Source of the DNA: DASYQD01 sp963846495
GTDB lineage: Bacteria > Acidobacteriota > Thermoanaerobaculia > Multivoradales > JAIOJS01
NCBI GenBank assembly: GCA_963846495.1
Contig: CAWJWP010000017.1
Location: 372,001 to 436,000, forward strand
DNA: 64,000 nucleotides
Direction of reading: 5' to 3'
The notes beneath the pieces were generated by a model that searched no databases, was not told the DNA's origin, and saw only the letters and a list, made by a program, of their open reading frames with translations. Positions 27,001 to 35,492 of this stretch are shown here, piece after piece (the first letter of the stretch is position 1; the number at the start of each line of letters is the position of its first letter). Position numbers and translations under genes: made by a program.

Positions 27001-28175
27001 TGCGAGGAGCTCTTGAGCCGCAGGAAACTGTCGCCGCCCTGACGGTGGTCGTTGAAGTAGAAGGCCTGGTCGAAGTGGCCCGGCGCCGGCGCCAGCCGCG
27101 AGAGGATCTCGTCCCTTTTGTCGTCGAGCCAGTCGGCCGGGATGACGTCGCCGTCGTTGAACACCGCGCCGCGCGGGTCGCTCGGCGTCTCGGTGGGGAT
27201 GCGCACGTTGTAGCCGTTGAAGGCGTCGCTGGAGCTGTCGGTGTTGGGGTCCCAGCCGCCGCAGGTGTTGCCCGCCGTCAGGTCGAGGTCCCCCTGGTCC
27301 CAGAAGCCCTCCTGGATGGCGTTGAAGTTGGGCTCGCTGTCCCAGGCGAGGAACTCGTCGACGAGCGCGAAGGTGACGTTGCGGCTGCCGCCGTCGAGGA
27401 CCGTGCTGGAGCTGCAGTCACTGTTGTTGCAGCGCCGCACGCCCACCGGAATGGTGAGGGTTGCGGACCCCAGCGCCTGGCCGCTGGGGTTGTAGGTCAC
27501 GCGGTAGGTGGTGGTGCCGGACCGGACGTAGAACTGGGTGCTCTGGTTGTTGAGGTCGCCGAGCTTGGGGTAGTAGCGGACGCGCTTGGTCTCCCAGGCG
27601 TTGCTGAGGCGGGCGGGGGTGTTGCCGAAGCAGCCGATGCTGCTGCTGCCCGGCGTGGATGGCGGCTGCCCGTTGCCGTTGGAGACGCAGTCCCAGGTGA
27701 AACCGAAGACGTCCTGCGCACCGACGGCCGGGTAGGTGCCGAGGCCCGTCCAGTTGAACGAGCCCGTCACCTGGTAGAGCCAGTGCTTGTAGCGGACGCC
27801 CAGCGTGTCCTGGTTGAGGCTGAAGATGCCGAAGTGGATGTTGTCGGTCGCCGAGATGACCTCGTACAACGCCTGCTTCGCCTGGTAGAGCTTCGACGCC
27901 GCGCCGTCGGCCTGCAGCGGCGTGTGGCAGTCACCGTTGCCGGTCTCGCAGACCTGCGGGCAGTTGCCGGCGTTGAAGTCCGCCTGCGTGCAGCTCGGCG
28001 TCCAGGCCATCGAGCCTGTGGTGTCGAAGAGTATGTACACGTAGGGGTTCTCGACCGCCTTCTGTACGAAATCGCGGTCGTCGGCCAAGACGGCGTGAGC
28101 GACCAACACGCCCAGGCAGAGCGGCAGGCCGAGCCGCTGCAAAGCTCTCCACAATGATGTCGGGACACCACCCAT
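24033..28175 (-). CDS. pilY1: PilY1-like pilus tip protein (cassette 2)
   Basis: A 1,380-residue exported protein, paralogue of the one at 11324-15763. The N-terminus is a signal sequence (LGLPLCLGVLVAHAVLA) followed by YVYILFDTTGSMAW, a MIDAS-type DxTxS. Then come ASAAVPSVEANVKDKIYLSD, DTSWWDGHLDGFVKPLP and the C-terminal propeller with MLGTNDGQLHAFDAG. The calcium-loop segment reads VLDPDGDNVADVIYFG near residue 1056. The protein is Cys-rich in the VWA-like region (CTQADFNAGNCPQVC), unlike cassette 1. AAGGAG lies seven bases before the ATG. The two PilY1 proteins share architecture but differ strongly in the N-terminal half, suggesting different ligands. The frame is intact. Confidence 0.92.
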   Translation of the reverse strand: MGGVPTSLWRALQRLGLPLCLGVLVAHAVLADDRDFVQKAVENPYVYILFDTTGSMAWTPSCTQADFNAGNCPQVCETGNGDCHTPLQADGAASKLYQAKQALYEVISATDNIHFGIFSLNQDTLGVRYKHWLYQVTGSFNWTGLGTYPAVGAQDVFGFTWDCVSNGNGQPPSTPGSSSIGCFGNTPARLSNAWETKRVRYYPKLGDLNNQSTQFYVRSGTTTYRVTYNPSGQALGSATLTIPVGVRRCNNSDCSSSTVLDGGSRNVTFALVDEFLAWDSEPNFNAIQEGFWDQGDLDLTAGNTCGGWDPNTDSSSDAFNGYNVRIPTETPSDPRGAVFNDGDVIPADWLDDKRDEILSRLAPAPGHFDQAFYFNDHRQGGDSFLRLKSSSQRPLLAFGSTPIARSIDNFRAWMQTPSTGWRVKAAALDPDWRCRRKYLLVLTDGDENCQSINSVCTAVDNLRVQENFRSYVVAFGIPSGTADSLKCIAEKGGQPDCVVCSATVTENCVPPSSPNAAQCGDGKGDPLYPQNKNELVEALTSIFQSIDEESRAFASAAVPSVEANVKDKIYLSDFTPIDDTSWWDGHLDGFVKPLPIDGGVPLDDPAKPNYRKCSDTVTAGCHLWDLGTELLAQAPTPAEVTAGNRKLGTGVGQRRVLYPAAGGTLRLFQPPATADNPAWLDLVGGLGFANAATSPVPAASKTRATAIIDETLQIKTETAGGVNIDYVLGDAFHSEPLSIERPGDFEDLANNSFGDDPPGECNLTSSSDRGYRCFAFKHQYRRRVLMLGTNDGQLHAFDAGRITRNSGTLPLPFSNGDGVEIFSYVPRMALPILREQAEDDKHIYGIDGPVVSADAFFRSDEQWHTIVVGAMRDGGRKLGGALVRQPETGGTGSEPVRLGYFALDVTQPDPLDATSFGFAPDAVDAGGKDPEAIPGCLSTDGSTPTGCPRPYPQRLWEFTDRSPATGQPWDEDDNGDGDLGVPWSKPVPTRIRLLTGEVDPQTQQPITEDRFVVVVGGGLDPLYKAVSQPRFGNFVYLLDAETGQPLYKREVDGSVPSVAVLDPDGDNVADVIYFGTTTGRVYKIDVSQAQQLVDVAVRDRNDVMTTVKRVAAAAWNPFVIFRTGADQPIYLQMQLLFIQRLGQFALVFGTGDRDDLWDPAAGQGRLYVIVDEGFTPTTSPALPRTEANYRQITPEGSAVSGNRNLLLDPEPGKDPGWYMLLDAKERVITKAFGASGILVVSSFQPKIEEEGGDLDRLCARSGVSRNFVVFAFNGNAVTDLDMLDADSERFFEVTDFVTSPFVEQSQTQNVTGGQPVSESAELSCSSERLQNVASVLKQNGPPNARYGNYYLRLGQRMSQRGIFVPACIPIAITERNWREN

Positions 28176-28200
28176 CGTCAGGCTCCTTGCGGTGACCGCG

Positions 28201-28863
28201 TCAGTGCTCGTCGTAAGCGCCGAGGGTCTCCTGCACCACCGTCCGGGTCTGGCGATCGTCGGCGATCGCCTCCCAGCGCGGAGGCCACCAGGGCTGGACT
28301 CCCACCATCAGATAGAGGCGCTTGCGCGCCGTCGGCGGCCCCGCGCCCTTGGGCACCCGCTCGGCGGTGGCGACCATGGCGTGGTTGACGTTGACCAGTG
28401 TCACGTCGCCCTCGCCCGCCGGGCACATGTCGCAGAAGTGCTCGCGCAGCGGCACCACCGGGCTGAGCGCGACCTGCTGCTCCCAGTACACGTCGTCGGG
28501 GTCCATCGGCTCGATGGTGCCGTCGTCGTTGAGCTCGACCCTGGTCTCGGGAATGGTGACCGTCAACGGCTCGATGGCGACCCCGGTCGGCGAGTCCTCG
28601 TCCAGGCGAACCGACTCGACGCTGGAGTTGACGGTGAGCAGCCGCGACAGCGCCTGGTGGACGCCGGAATCGGCGCCGTAGAGCACGCGATGCGTGGTCA
28701 GCTCGTTGGCGCCGATCGTGACCTCCGTCTGGCTGATCAGCGCCAACCCGAGGCCGAGGATCGTGAGCACCACGAGGACGAGGAGCGCGATGATGTAGGC
28801 GCTGCCTGTTTCAGCCGAGTGCGGAGTGTCAGTCGAGCGCGGAGCGGTGCGGGGAGGTCTCAT
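28201..28863 (-). CDS. pilX: PilX-like minor pilin-associated protein (cassette 2)
   Basis: A 220-residue protein with the PilX N-terminus: ETGSAYIIALLVLVVLTILG followed by LGLALISQTEVTIGANEL. It is clearly related to the cassette 1 copy (QAGSAYIIALL, LALITQTEMQIGSNE). A CDMC pair corresponds to the CNLC of the other copy. The ATG at 28863 lies two bases after the pilW stop, so translation is probably coupled. The longer open frame upstream is pilW read out of frame. It stops 25 bases before the pilY1 start. Confidence 0.86.
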   Translation of the reverse strand: MRPPRTAPRSTDTPHSAETGSAYIIALLVLVVLTILGLGLALISQTEVTIGANELTTHRVLYGADSGVHQALSRLLTVNSSVESVRLDEDSPTGVAIEPLTVTIPETRVELNDDGTIEPMDPDDVYWEQQVALSPVVPLREHFCDMCPAGEGDVTLVNVNHAMVATAERVPKGAGPPTARKRLYLMVGVQPWWPPRWEAIADDRQTRTVVQETLGAYDEH

Positions 28864-28865
28864 GC

Positions 28866-30305
28866 TCAGAGGTTCCTCAAGTCGACGACGGTGCGGAGAG
28901 TGCGCCGCCGATAGGTGCGATCGGGGCTGACCGGGGAGTCGTCCCCGTAGTCGGGGATCTCGTACTCGTGGTTCTCCAGGCTGACGTCGATCGGGTCGTC
29001 GGGATAGCGGTCGCGCTGGAGGTTGCGGTCGCGCCGCGCCGCCACGCTGGTCGTGCTGATGCGGACGACCTGGACGCGACCGGTGGTCCAAGGGTCGCCC
29101 AGGTCGTCGTCGGGGTCGTTGAAGAGCCACTCGTCCACGTCAGGTGTGGGATTCGGCGTGTTGCCGTCGTGGTCGCCCTCGGTCGGGTAATAGGGCGGGT
29201 TGTTGATCGCCACCGGGAAATCGGGGGGATCGGCCGGCGTGTCGCCGGGCTCGTCGTCGCGGTCGATGCCGAGCGCGACTTGGAGGTCAGCAACGTCGTC
29301 GGCGATCGCCATTGCCCAGTTGTCGGCGTCGCCGGCGTAGACCTGCTGAGCGGGGGCCATGGGGGGGTCGCCCTCCGCGGTTCCCGGAAAGAGCCGCGCT
29401 CGCACGAGGACCGGCTTGACGCCACTCTTGTCGTCGTTGGGGTCCTCGCGCACGTCGCGCACGTAGTAGCGGTACTCCTCGAGGATCCCGACGTAGGCGA
29501 GCTGCGTGTTGGGGTCGGAGAACTGGACGTCCCAGCCGCCTCCCGAGAGATTCCAGTAGGCCCCCGTGCGCGTGCCGTCGGCCGGGCGCGAGCGGAACCC
29601 TAGTGTGACGACCGAGCCGCCGTCCGCACTGGGATCCGGCCCGCTGCAGGCAGCGGGGTCGAGCTCGACGACGTGATAGATCGCGTCGCTGACGGCACTC
29701 ACCAGGACCAGGGCTTCCTGCACCGGCGCGACGCCGTCGGGAGGATCGAAGGCCTCGACCAGGGCATCGAGCTCCTGAGGGATCGGGATCCCGGGCCGTG
29801 CCAGGCTCGAGACCTGGAAGGTCCCCCGGCCGGTGGCCGCGTTGAGGGTGAAGCTGTCCTCGACGACCGTGTAGACGGGCGTCGAGAAGACGCCGCGCAC
29901 GGTGAGCACGTCGGTGCCTTCGAGGATCTCGTGCTGGTCGGTCGGCGCGTCGATGAAGGTGTCTCTCGGCACGTCGTCGGTGATCGCCAACGCCAGCCCG
30001 TTGGGCAGCATGAGGGGCTTCCAGATTCCGCCGGACCCGGGGCTCTGCAGCGGCAGGCTGCCGCGGGCGGCCGTGCGCACCATGCGCGCGATCTCGTAGT
30101 GCCCGGCGCGCTGCGCTTGTTGCATCTCGGCGACGTCGACCTGGACGCGGGAGATGCGGCTGGCCATGTCGAACAGAGACAAGACGCCGAGCATGACGAG
30201 GAGCAGGATGATGAGCGTGACCGCCAGCTCGACGAGCGTGAACCCGGCGGCGCGCGCCGGCTCGCGCACCGGGCGCGGTTGGATGGCGGAGGCGAGCTCG
30301 TTCAT
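28866..30305 (-). CDS. pilW: PilW-like minor pilin (cassette 2)
   Basis: A 479-residue prepilin. A 21-residue leader ending ARAAG precedes FTLVELAVTLIILLLVMLG, giving the PilD site and Glu +5. The globular part shares AIYHVVELDPA and YVGILEEYRYYVRDV with the cassette 1 PilW and ends TLRTVVDLRNL. The ATG at 30305 was chosen because the leader is then of normal type and the longer frame upstream overlaps pilV. An acidic Pro/Asp-rich stretch before the C-terminus is absent from the paralogue. It lies 13 bases after pilV. Confidence 0.87.
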   Translation of the reverse strand: MNELASAIQPRPVREPARAAGFTLVELAVTLIILLLVMLGVLSLFDMASRISRVQVDVAEMQQAQRAGHYEIARMVRTAARGSLPLQSPGSGGIWKPLMLPNGLALAITDDVPRDTFIDAPTDQHEILEGTDVLTVRGVFSTPVYTVVEDSFTLNAATGRGTFQVSSLARPGIPIPQELDALVEAFDPPDGVAPVQEALVLVSAVSDAIYHVVELDPAACSGPDPSADGGSVVTLGFRSRPADGTRTGAYWNLSGGGWDVQFSDPNTQLAYVGILEEYRYYVRDVREDPNDDKSGVKPVLVRARLFPGTAEGDPPMAPAQQVYAGDADNWAMAIADDVADLQVALGIDRDDEPGDTPADPPDFPVAINNPPYYPTEGDHDGNTPNPTPDVDEWLFNDPDDDLGDPWTTGRVQVVRISTTSVAARRDRNLQRDRYPDDPIDVSLENHEYEIPDYGDDSPVSPDRTYRRRTLRTVVDLRNL

Positions 30306-30318
30306 GGTGGAGGTGACC

Positions 30319-30852
30319 TCAGATGGCCTTGATGATCTCGAGCGCCACCGGCGTCGGGCGACCGAAGGCGAAGTCCGCGAGCCAGCGAGGGCGTACGAAC
30401 ACCCGCACCACCTTGAGCTGCACGAACTCCGGAGAGAAGCCGCCGTCGAGCGGGTTGTCGAGCTCGCCGTCGTCGACGAAGTCGCCGGAGGAGAACTGCT
30501 GCACCTCGATGGTGCGCTGCCAGCGGACGTTCTTGCCGGCGGGCAGCGTCTCCGCATCGGCCATCGGCTTCCAGGTACTGTCGTCCTCGTCCCAATACTC
30601 GTGGCGCTCGAGGACGTTCTCTCCCACGGGAACCGCCAGCAGCGGGTCGTCGAACCCGAGCTGCTTGTAGCCCTCGAGCGTGGAGCGGGCGACGTTGGTG
30701 AGGTTCATGTAGTTCGCGCCTTCGCGGTTCTGGCGAATGGAGCGCGTGAACAGGGGGAGCAGGCCGAGTGCGATCGCCACCATGATCAGCACGGCGATGA
30801 GCACCTCGACCAAGCTCATGCCCGCCTCGCGCCGATGGCGCCGCTCGCTCAT
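30319..30852 (-). CDS. pilV: PilV-like minor pilin (cassette 2)
   Basis: A 177-residue prepilin: EAGMSLVEVLIAVLIMVAIA gives a Gly-Met cleavage site with Glu at +5. The downstream sequence RSIRQNREGANYMNLTNVA parallels QSVTNNAQGQDSSTAANFA of the cassette 1 copy. The ATG at 30852 is preferred over the upstream start at 30921 because AAGGGAGG precedes it at good spacing and the leader is then 11 residues. It lies between fimT (14 bases upstream) and pilW. Confidence 0.86.
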   Translation of the reverse strand: MSERRHRREAGMSLVEVLIAVLIMVAIALGLLPLFTRSIRQNREGANYMNLTNVARSTLEGYKQLGFDDPLLAVPVGENVLERHEYWDEDDSTWKPMADAETLPAGKNVRWQRTIEVQQFSSGDFVDDGELDNPLDGGFSPEFVQLKVVRVFVRPRWLADFAFGRPTPVALEIIKAI

Positions 30853-30866
30853 GCCGCCGCCTCCCT

Positions 30867-31487
30867 TCACGACCACTTCCACTCGGACCTCGGGCGCCAG
30901 GTGGTGCTGGTCTGGTCCCATTTCAGGATCTGCACCCGACCGGTAGCGATGGGACCGACTTTGACCGCGAGGAAGTTGCCCTGACCGTCGCCGAAACGGA
31001 TCTCACCGGCCGCATCCGTGGTGCCGTCGGGGAAGAAGGTGAGGTGGCGGTCGGAGGATAGTTGGGAGGTCGCCTCAGGCCCGGCCGGTCCGACGTCGCC
31101 GGGCCCCCAGAACGCCAGCCCCTGCTGGGGCAGCACGATCTCTCGCACCTGCTCGTCGGTGGCCGCGTCGAAACCGGGCGTCACCTCGGTCTCGCGAAAG
31201 ACGACCACCCGCCTGCCGGGGAGGTCGGCCTGGAGGTAGACGCGGACGCTGCCCTTGACCGCCTCGAGGCGGGCCGCGCGGGCCTCGGCGGCCACCTGGG
31301 TCACCCAGGTCTCGACCTTGGCTCGACGCATCGCGTTGAAGAACGCCGGCAACCCGATCATGGCGGCGATCATGAGGATCGCGGTCACCACGATCACCTC
31401 GAGGAGGGTGAATCCCGCTGACCTGTGGTCGCCTGGGCGGCGCACTTGCATGTCAGCGCCGAGAGCAGTCTCGATGCCAGCCGGCAT
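30867..31487 (-). CDS. fimT: FimT/GspH-like minor pseudopilin (cassette 2)
   Basis: A 206-residue prepilin: SAGFTLLEVIVVTAILMIAA gives the cleavage site and helix. Downstream, AEARAARLEAVKGSVRVYLQ and RRVVVFRETEVTPG match FimT/GspH proteins and the cassette 1 homologue; the C-terminus is again Trp-rich (TWRPRSEWKWS). It heads the minus-strand operon fimT-pilV-pilW-pilX-pilY1-FxLYD gene. Two starts are possible, ATG 31487 and ATG 31451; neither has a clear ribosome-binding site. The shorter form gives a 12-residue leader, more typical of prepilins. Confidence 0.86.
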   Translation of the reverse strand: MPAGIETALGADMQVRRPGDHRSAGFTLLEVIVVTAILMIAAMIGLPAFFNAMRRAKVETWVTQVAAEARAARLEAVKGSVRVYLQADLPGRRVVVFRETEVTPGFDAATDEQVREIVLPQQGLAFWGPGDVGPAGPEATSQLSSDRHLTFFPDGTTDAAGEIRFGDGQGNFLAVKVGPIATGRVQILKWDQTSTTWRPRSEWKWS

Positions 31488-31709
31488 CCGCGAGCCAACC
31501 CGTTGACTCGCTTCGTCTTGGCTGAGAAGGCCAGCCGGCGCAGAAAGCTCGTGGCGGCACTTTGCACGGCTGAGGACGAGGGAGGCGACGGCAGATTGCG
31601 TGGATGCGATGCGAGCGACCGGCGCCTCGCCGCGCCTGATCTAGAATGCCGCCCTCGGCATGAGGTTTCGTCGTCCGCCGCCCCCGGCGAACGCCCCCGG
31701 CGAGCCAGC

Positions 31710-33103
<1,394 letters not shown>

Positions 33104-33107
<4 letters not shown>

Positions 33108-34960
33108 GCCCACGGCGGCTCAGCCTGCGAGCCCGCTTCCTGCTTGCCTGCGCCGCACTGGTGAGTGCCGGTGCGATCGCCAGCCTGTGGACGCTCGCCA
33201 CGCTGTCGCGGCTGGGTGAGACGGCAGCCACCATGGTCCGCGACAGCGACGCCACCACCGCGGCCACGGCCGGCATGGCCGGCGCCCTCGAGCGCGAGAA
33301 CGACGCACTGCTGCTGGTGTTGGCCCGCGACCCACGGGCGCGGCGGACGCTCGATTACGAGCGACGGGAAACCGATCGCGTCCTCGACCGGCTCGCTGCC
33401 CTGCTCACGGGTCCGGGCGAGCCGCAGATGGCGGCGCAGCTGCGTCGCATGGTGCGCAGCTACCGCCTCGCGGCCGACCGCGTCGCCGGCGAGGAGGACG
33501 TGACGCGTGGCCTGCTCCGCTACCACGCCGAAGTGAACCCGCGGCTGCGGCAGGCGGCCGGACAGGTGGCCGCCGTGCGCGATCGCCATTTTCAGCAGTC
33601 GCAGCTCGCCAGCGCTCTCGCCCGCGACGAGGTGCGACGTGCCCGCACGCTGGTGGTGGCGATCACCCTCGTCGCCGTCGTCGCCTCCGCGCTCGTGGCA
33701 CTGGCCCTGGCCCGCATGGTCGTCGCCCCGCTGCGGGCGCTCGAGGCGGGGGCGGTGGCGATCCGCTCGGGAGACCTCGACTCGCGGGTGTCGCTCGCCG
33801 AAGGCGACGAGCTCGGCAACCTCGCCACCGCCTTCAACGAGATGGCCGAGCAGGTGGCGCACTTCCGGCGCTCCGACCTCACCGAGGTGCTGCGCTCGCG
33901 GCGGTTCCTCGAGGCGTCGCTGGAGGCGCTCCCCGACGCCGTCCTGCTGCTCGAGCCGAGTGGGGCGGTCATCACCATGAACACCCGGGCGTGGGCGCTC
34001 TTGTGTGACGTGGGAATGGAGGAGCCCGGCCCGCTCGTGGACCTGACACCGCTCGGTCTCACCCGCGAGCGGCTCGCCTCCGCGGGCCCGGCAGCCTCGA
34101 GCGCCCCCCTCGACCTCGGCTCGGCGACCGCCGTCCGCCGCGGCAACGAGGTGCGGCACATCCTGCCGCGGGTCGTCGCCACCGCCAGCGACGAGCCCGC
34201 CGGGCAGCGGGTGGTGGCGGTGCTCTCGGACGTCACCGACCTGGTGCGCCTCGACGCGATGCGTGCCGAGCTCACCGCCGTCGCCTCCCACGAGCTGCGC
34301 ACGCCGGTGACCACCCTGCGTATGACCCTGCTCATGCTCCGCGAGTCGGGAGCCGTCCTGCCGGCCCACGTGCGGGCGCTGGTCGACACCGCGGTCCTCG
34401 GCGTCGACCAGCTGGCGGGCACCGTGGACGAGCTGCTCGACGTCACACAGATCGAGGCCGGCAAGCTGCGGCTCAACCTCGACCTGCTGGACGTCGCTGA
34501 GCTGGGGCGCGATGCCGCTGCCGCCGCCGGCGAGCGGGCAAGGGAGGAAGGCCTCAGCCTGGCGGTGCGCGTGGCTGGCGGCCTGCCACCGGTCCGCGCC
34601 GATGCGACGCGCCTGCGCATCGTCGTCGACAACCTGCTCGACAATGCGCTCAAATACGCGCGCGAGCGCGTGCAGGTCGAAGTGGCTGCAGCCGACGGCG
34701 TCGCGCCGCGGATCCTGCTCAGCGTCGCCGACGACGGCCCGGGGGTTCCCGCCGAGCTGCGCGAGCGCATCTTCGAGAAGTTCTTTCGTGTCGAGCACCT
34801 GCGGCCGGAGGCGCAGGGGCAGCGGCGTGGCACCGGCATCGGTCTCTATCTCTGTCGCGAGCTCGTCGCCCTCCACGGCGGATCGATCCGCTGCGAGGAG
34901 GGAGCCGACGGGCGAGGGGCGCGGCTGAGCATCGAGCTGCCGGCGCTGGCCGTCACCTAG
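33104..34960 (+). CDS. HAMP/PAS sensor histidine kinase
   Basis: A 618-residue membrane kinase. Transmembrane segment 1 is FLLACAALVSAGAIASLWTL and segment 2 VVAITLVAVVASALVALALA. They bracket a helical ~160-residue sensor domain without recognised ligand motifs. A HAMP domain (RMVVAPLRALEAGAVAIRSG) and a PAS-like region (FLEASLEALPDAVLLL) follow. The kinase core has the H box VASHELRTPVTTL (His ~396), N box DNLLDNALKYA, G1 SVADDGPGVP and G2 GTGIGLYLCREL. It overlaps the regulator gene by four bases and is the obvious partner. All kinase motifs are present. Confidence 0.92.
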
Positions 34961-34973
34961 AGAGTGGTTGGCA

Positions 34974-35492
34974 ATGCGGCGAAGCTATGGACCGTCCCTC
35001 GTAGGATCCACACGACTCCCGTGCCTGCGGATGATCTTGCGCTCGCGCTCTGCCCGCCAGGAAGGCTTCACGCTGCTCGAGCTGGTGGCGACCCTCGCGG
35101 TGTTCGCCACCCTGGTGTTGATCTTCGTCCCCGGCTTCGTCGAGTGGCTGCGGGGCAGCCGGGTCGATCGCGCCATCCTCGACATCCGCCTGCTCGACGC
35201 TGACATCCGCATCTGGGGCGGCGGACAGGAGTTTCCCGATTCGCTGGCGGAGCTGGGCAGGCCGCCCCGGCTGGATCCCTGGGGGCGCCCCTATGTCTAC
35301 CTGCGCATCGAGAGCGCCAATCGCGGCGAGTGGCGCAAGGACCGCTTCCTCAACCCGCTCAACTCCGACTACGACCTCTACAGCATGGGGCCGGACGGCA
35401 GGTCGCGGCCACCGCTGACCGCCGCGATGAGCCGCGACGACATCGTGCGCGCCGGTGACGGCGCGTTCGTCGGCCGCGCCGAGGACTACTAG
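34974..35492 (+). CDS. GspG-like pseudopilin encoded between two kinases
   Basis: A ~172-residue type II secretion major-pseudopilin homologue. RQEGFTLLELVATLAVFATL gives the PilD site and helix. A GspG-type C-terminus follows: FPDSLAELGRPPRLDPWGRP and NSDYDLYSMGPDGR with calcium-loop-like Asp residues. ATG 34974 gives a long 30-residue leader. ATG 35031 would give a more usual 11-residue leader and may be the true start. It sits 13 bases after one kinase and directly abuts the next (TAG-ATG), so it is part of the signalling operon, not of a secretion operon. It could feed the pilus or a secretion pseudopilus; its location suggests that the kinases monitor pilin status (inference). Confidence 0.83.
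   Translation: MRRSYGPSLVGSTRLPCLRMILRSRSARQEGFTLLELVATLAVFATLVLIFVPGFVEWLRGSRVDRAILDIRLLDADIRIWGGGQEFPDSLAELGRPPRLDPWGRPYVYLRIESANRGEWRKDRFLNPLNSDYDLYSMGPDGRSRPPLTAAMSRDDIVRAGDGAFVGRAEDY

Noticed and set aside
31550..31570. Second sigma54-like sequence (TGGCGGCACTTTGCA) upstream of the regulator gene
   Set aside because: The GG and GC doublets are 11 bases apart instead of 12, a spacing sigma54 does not tolerate well.
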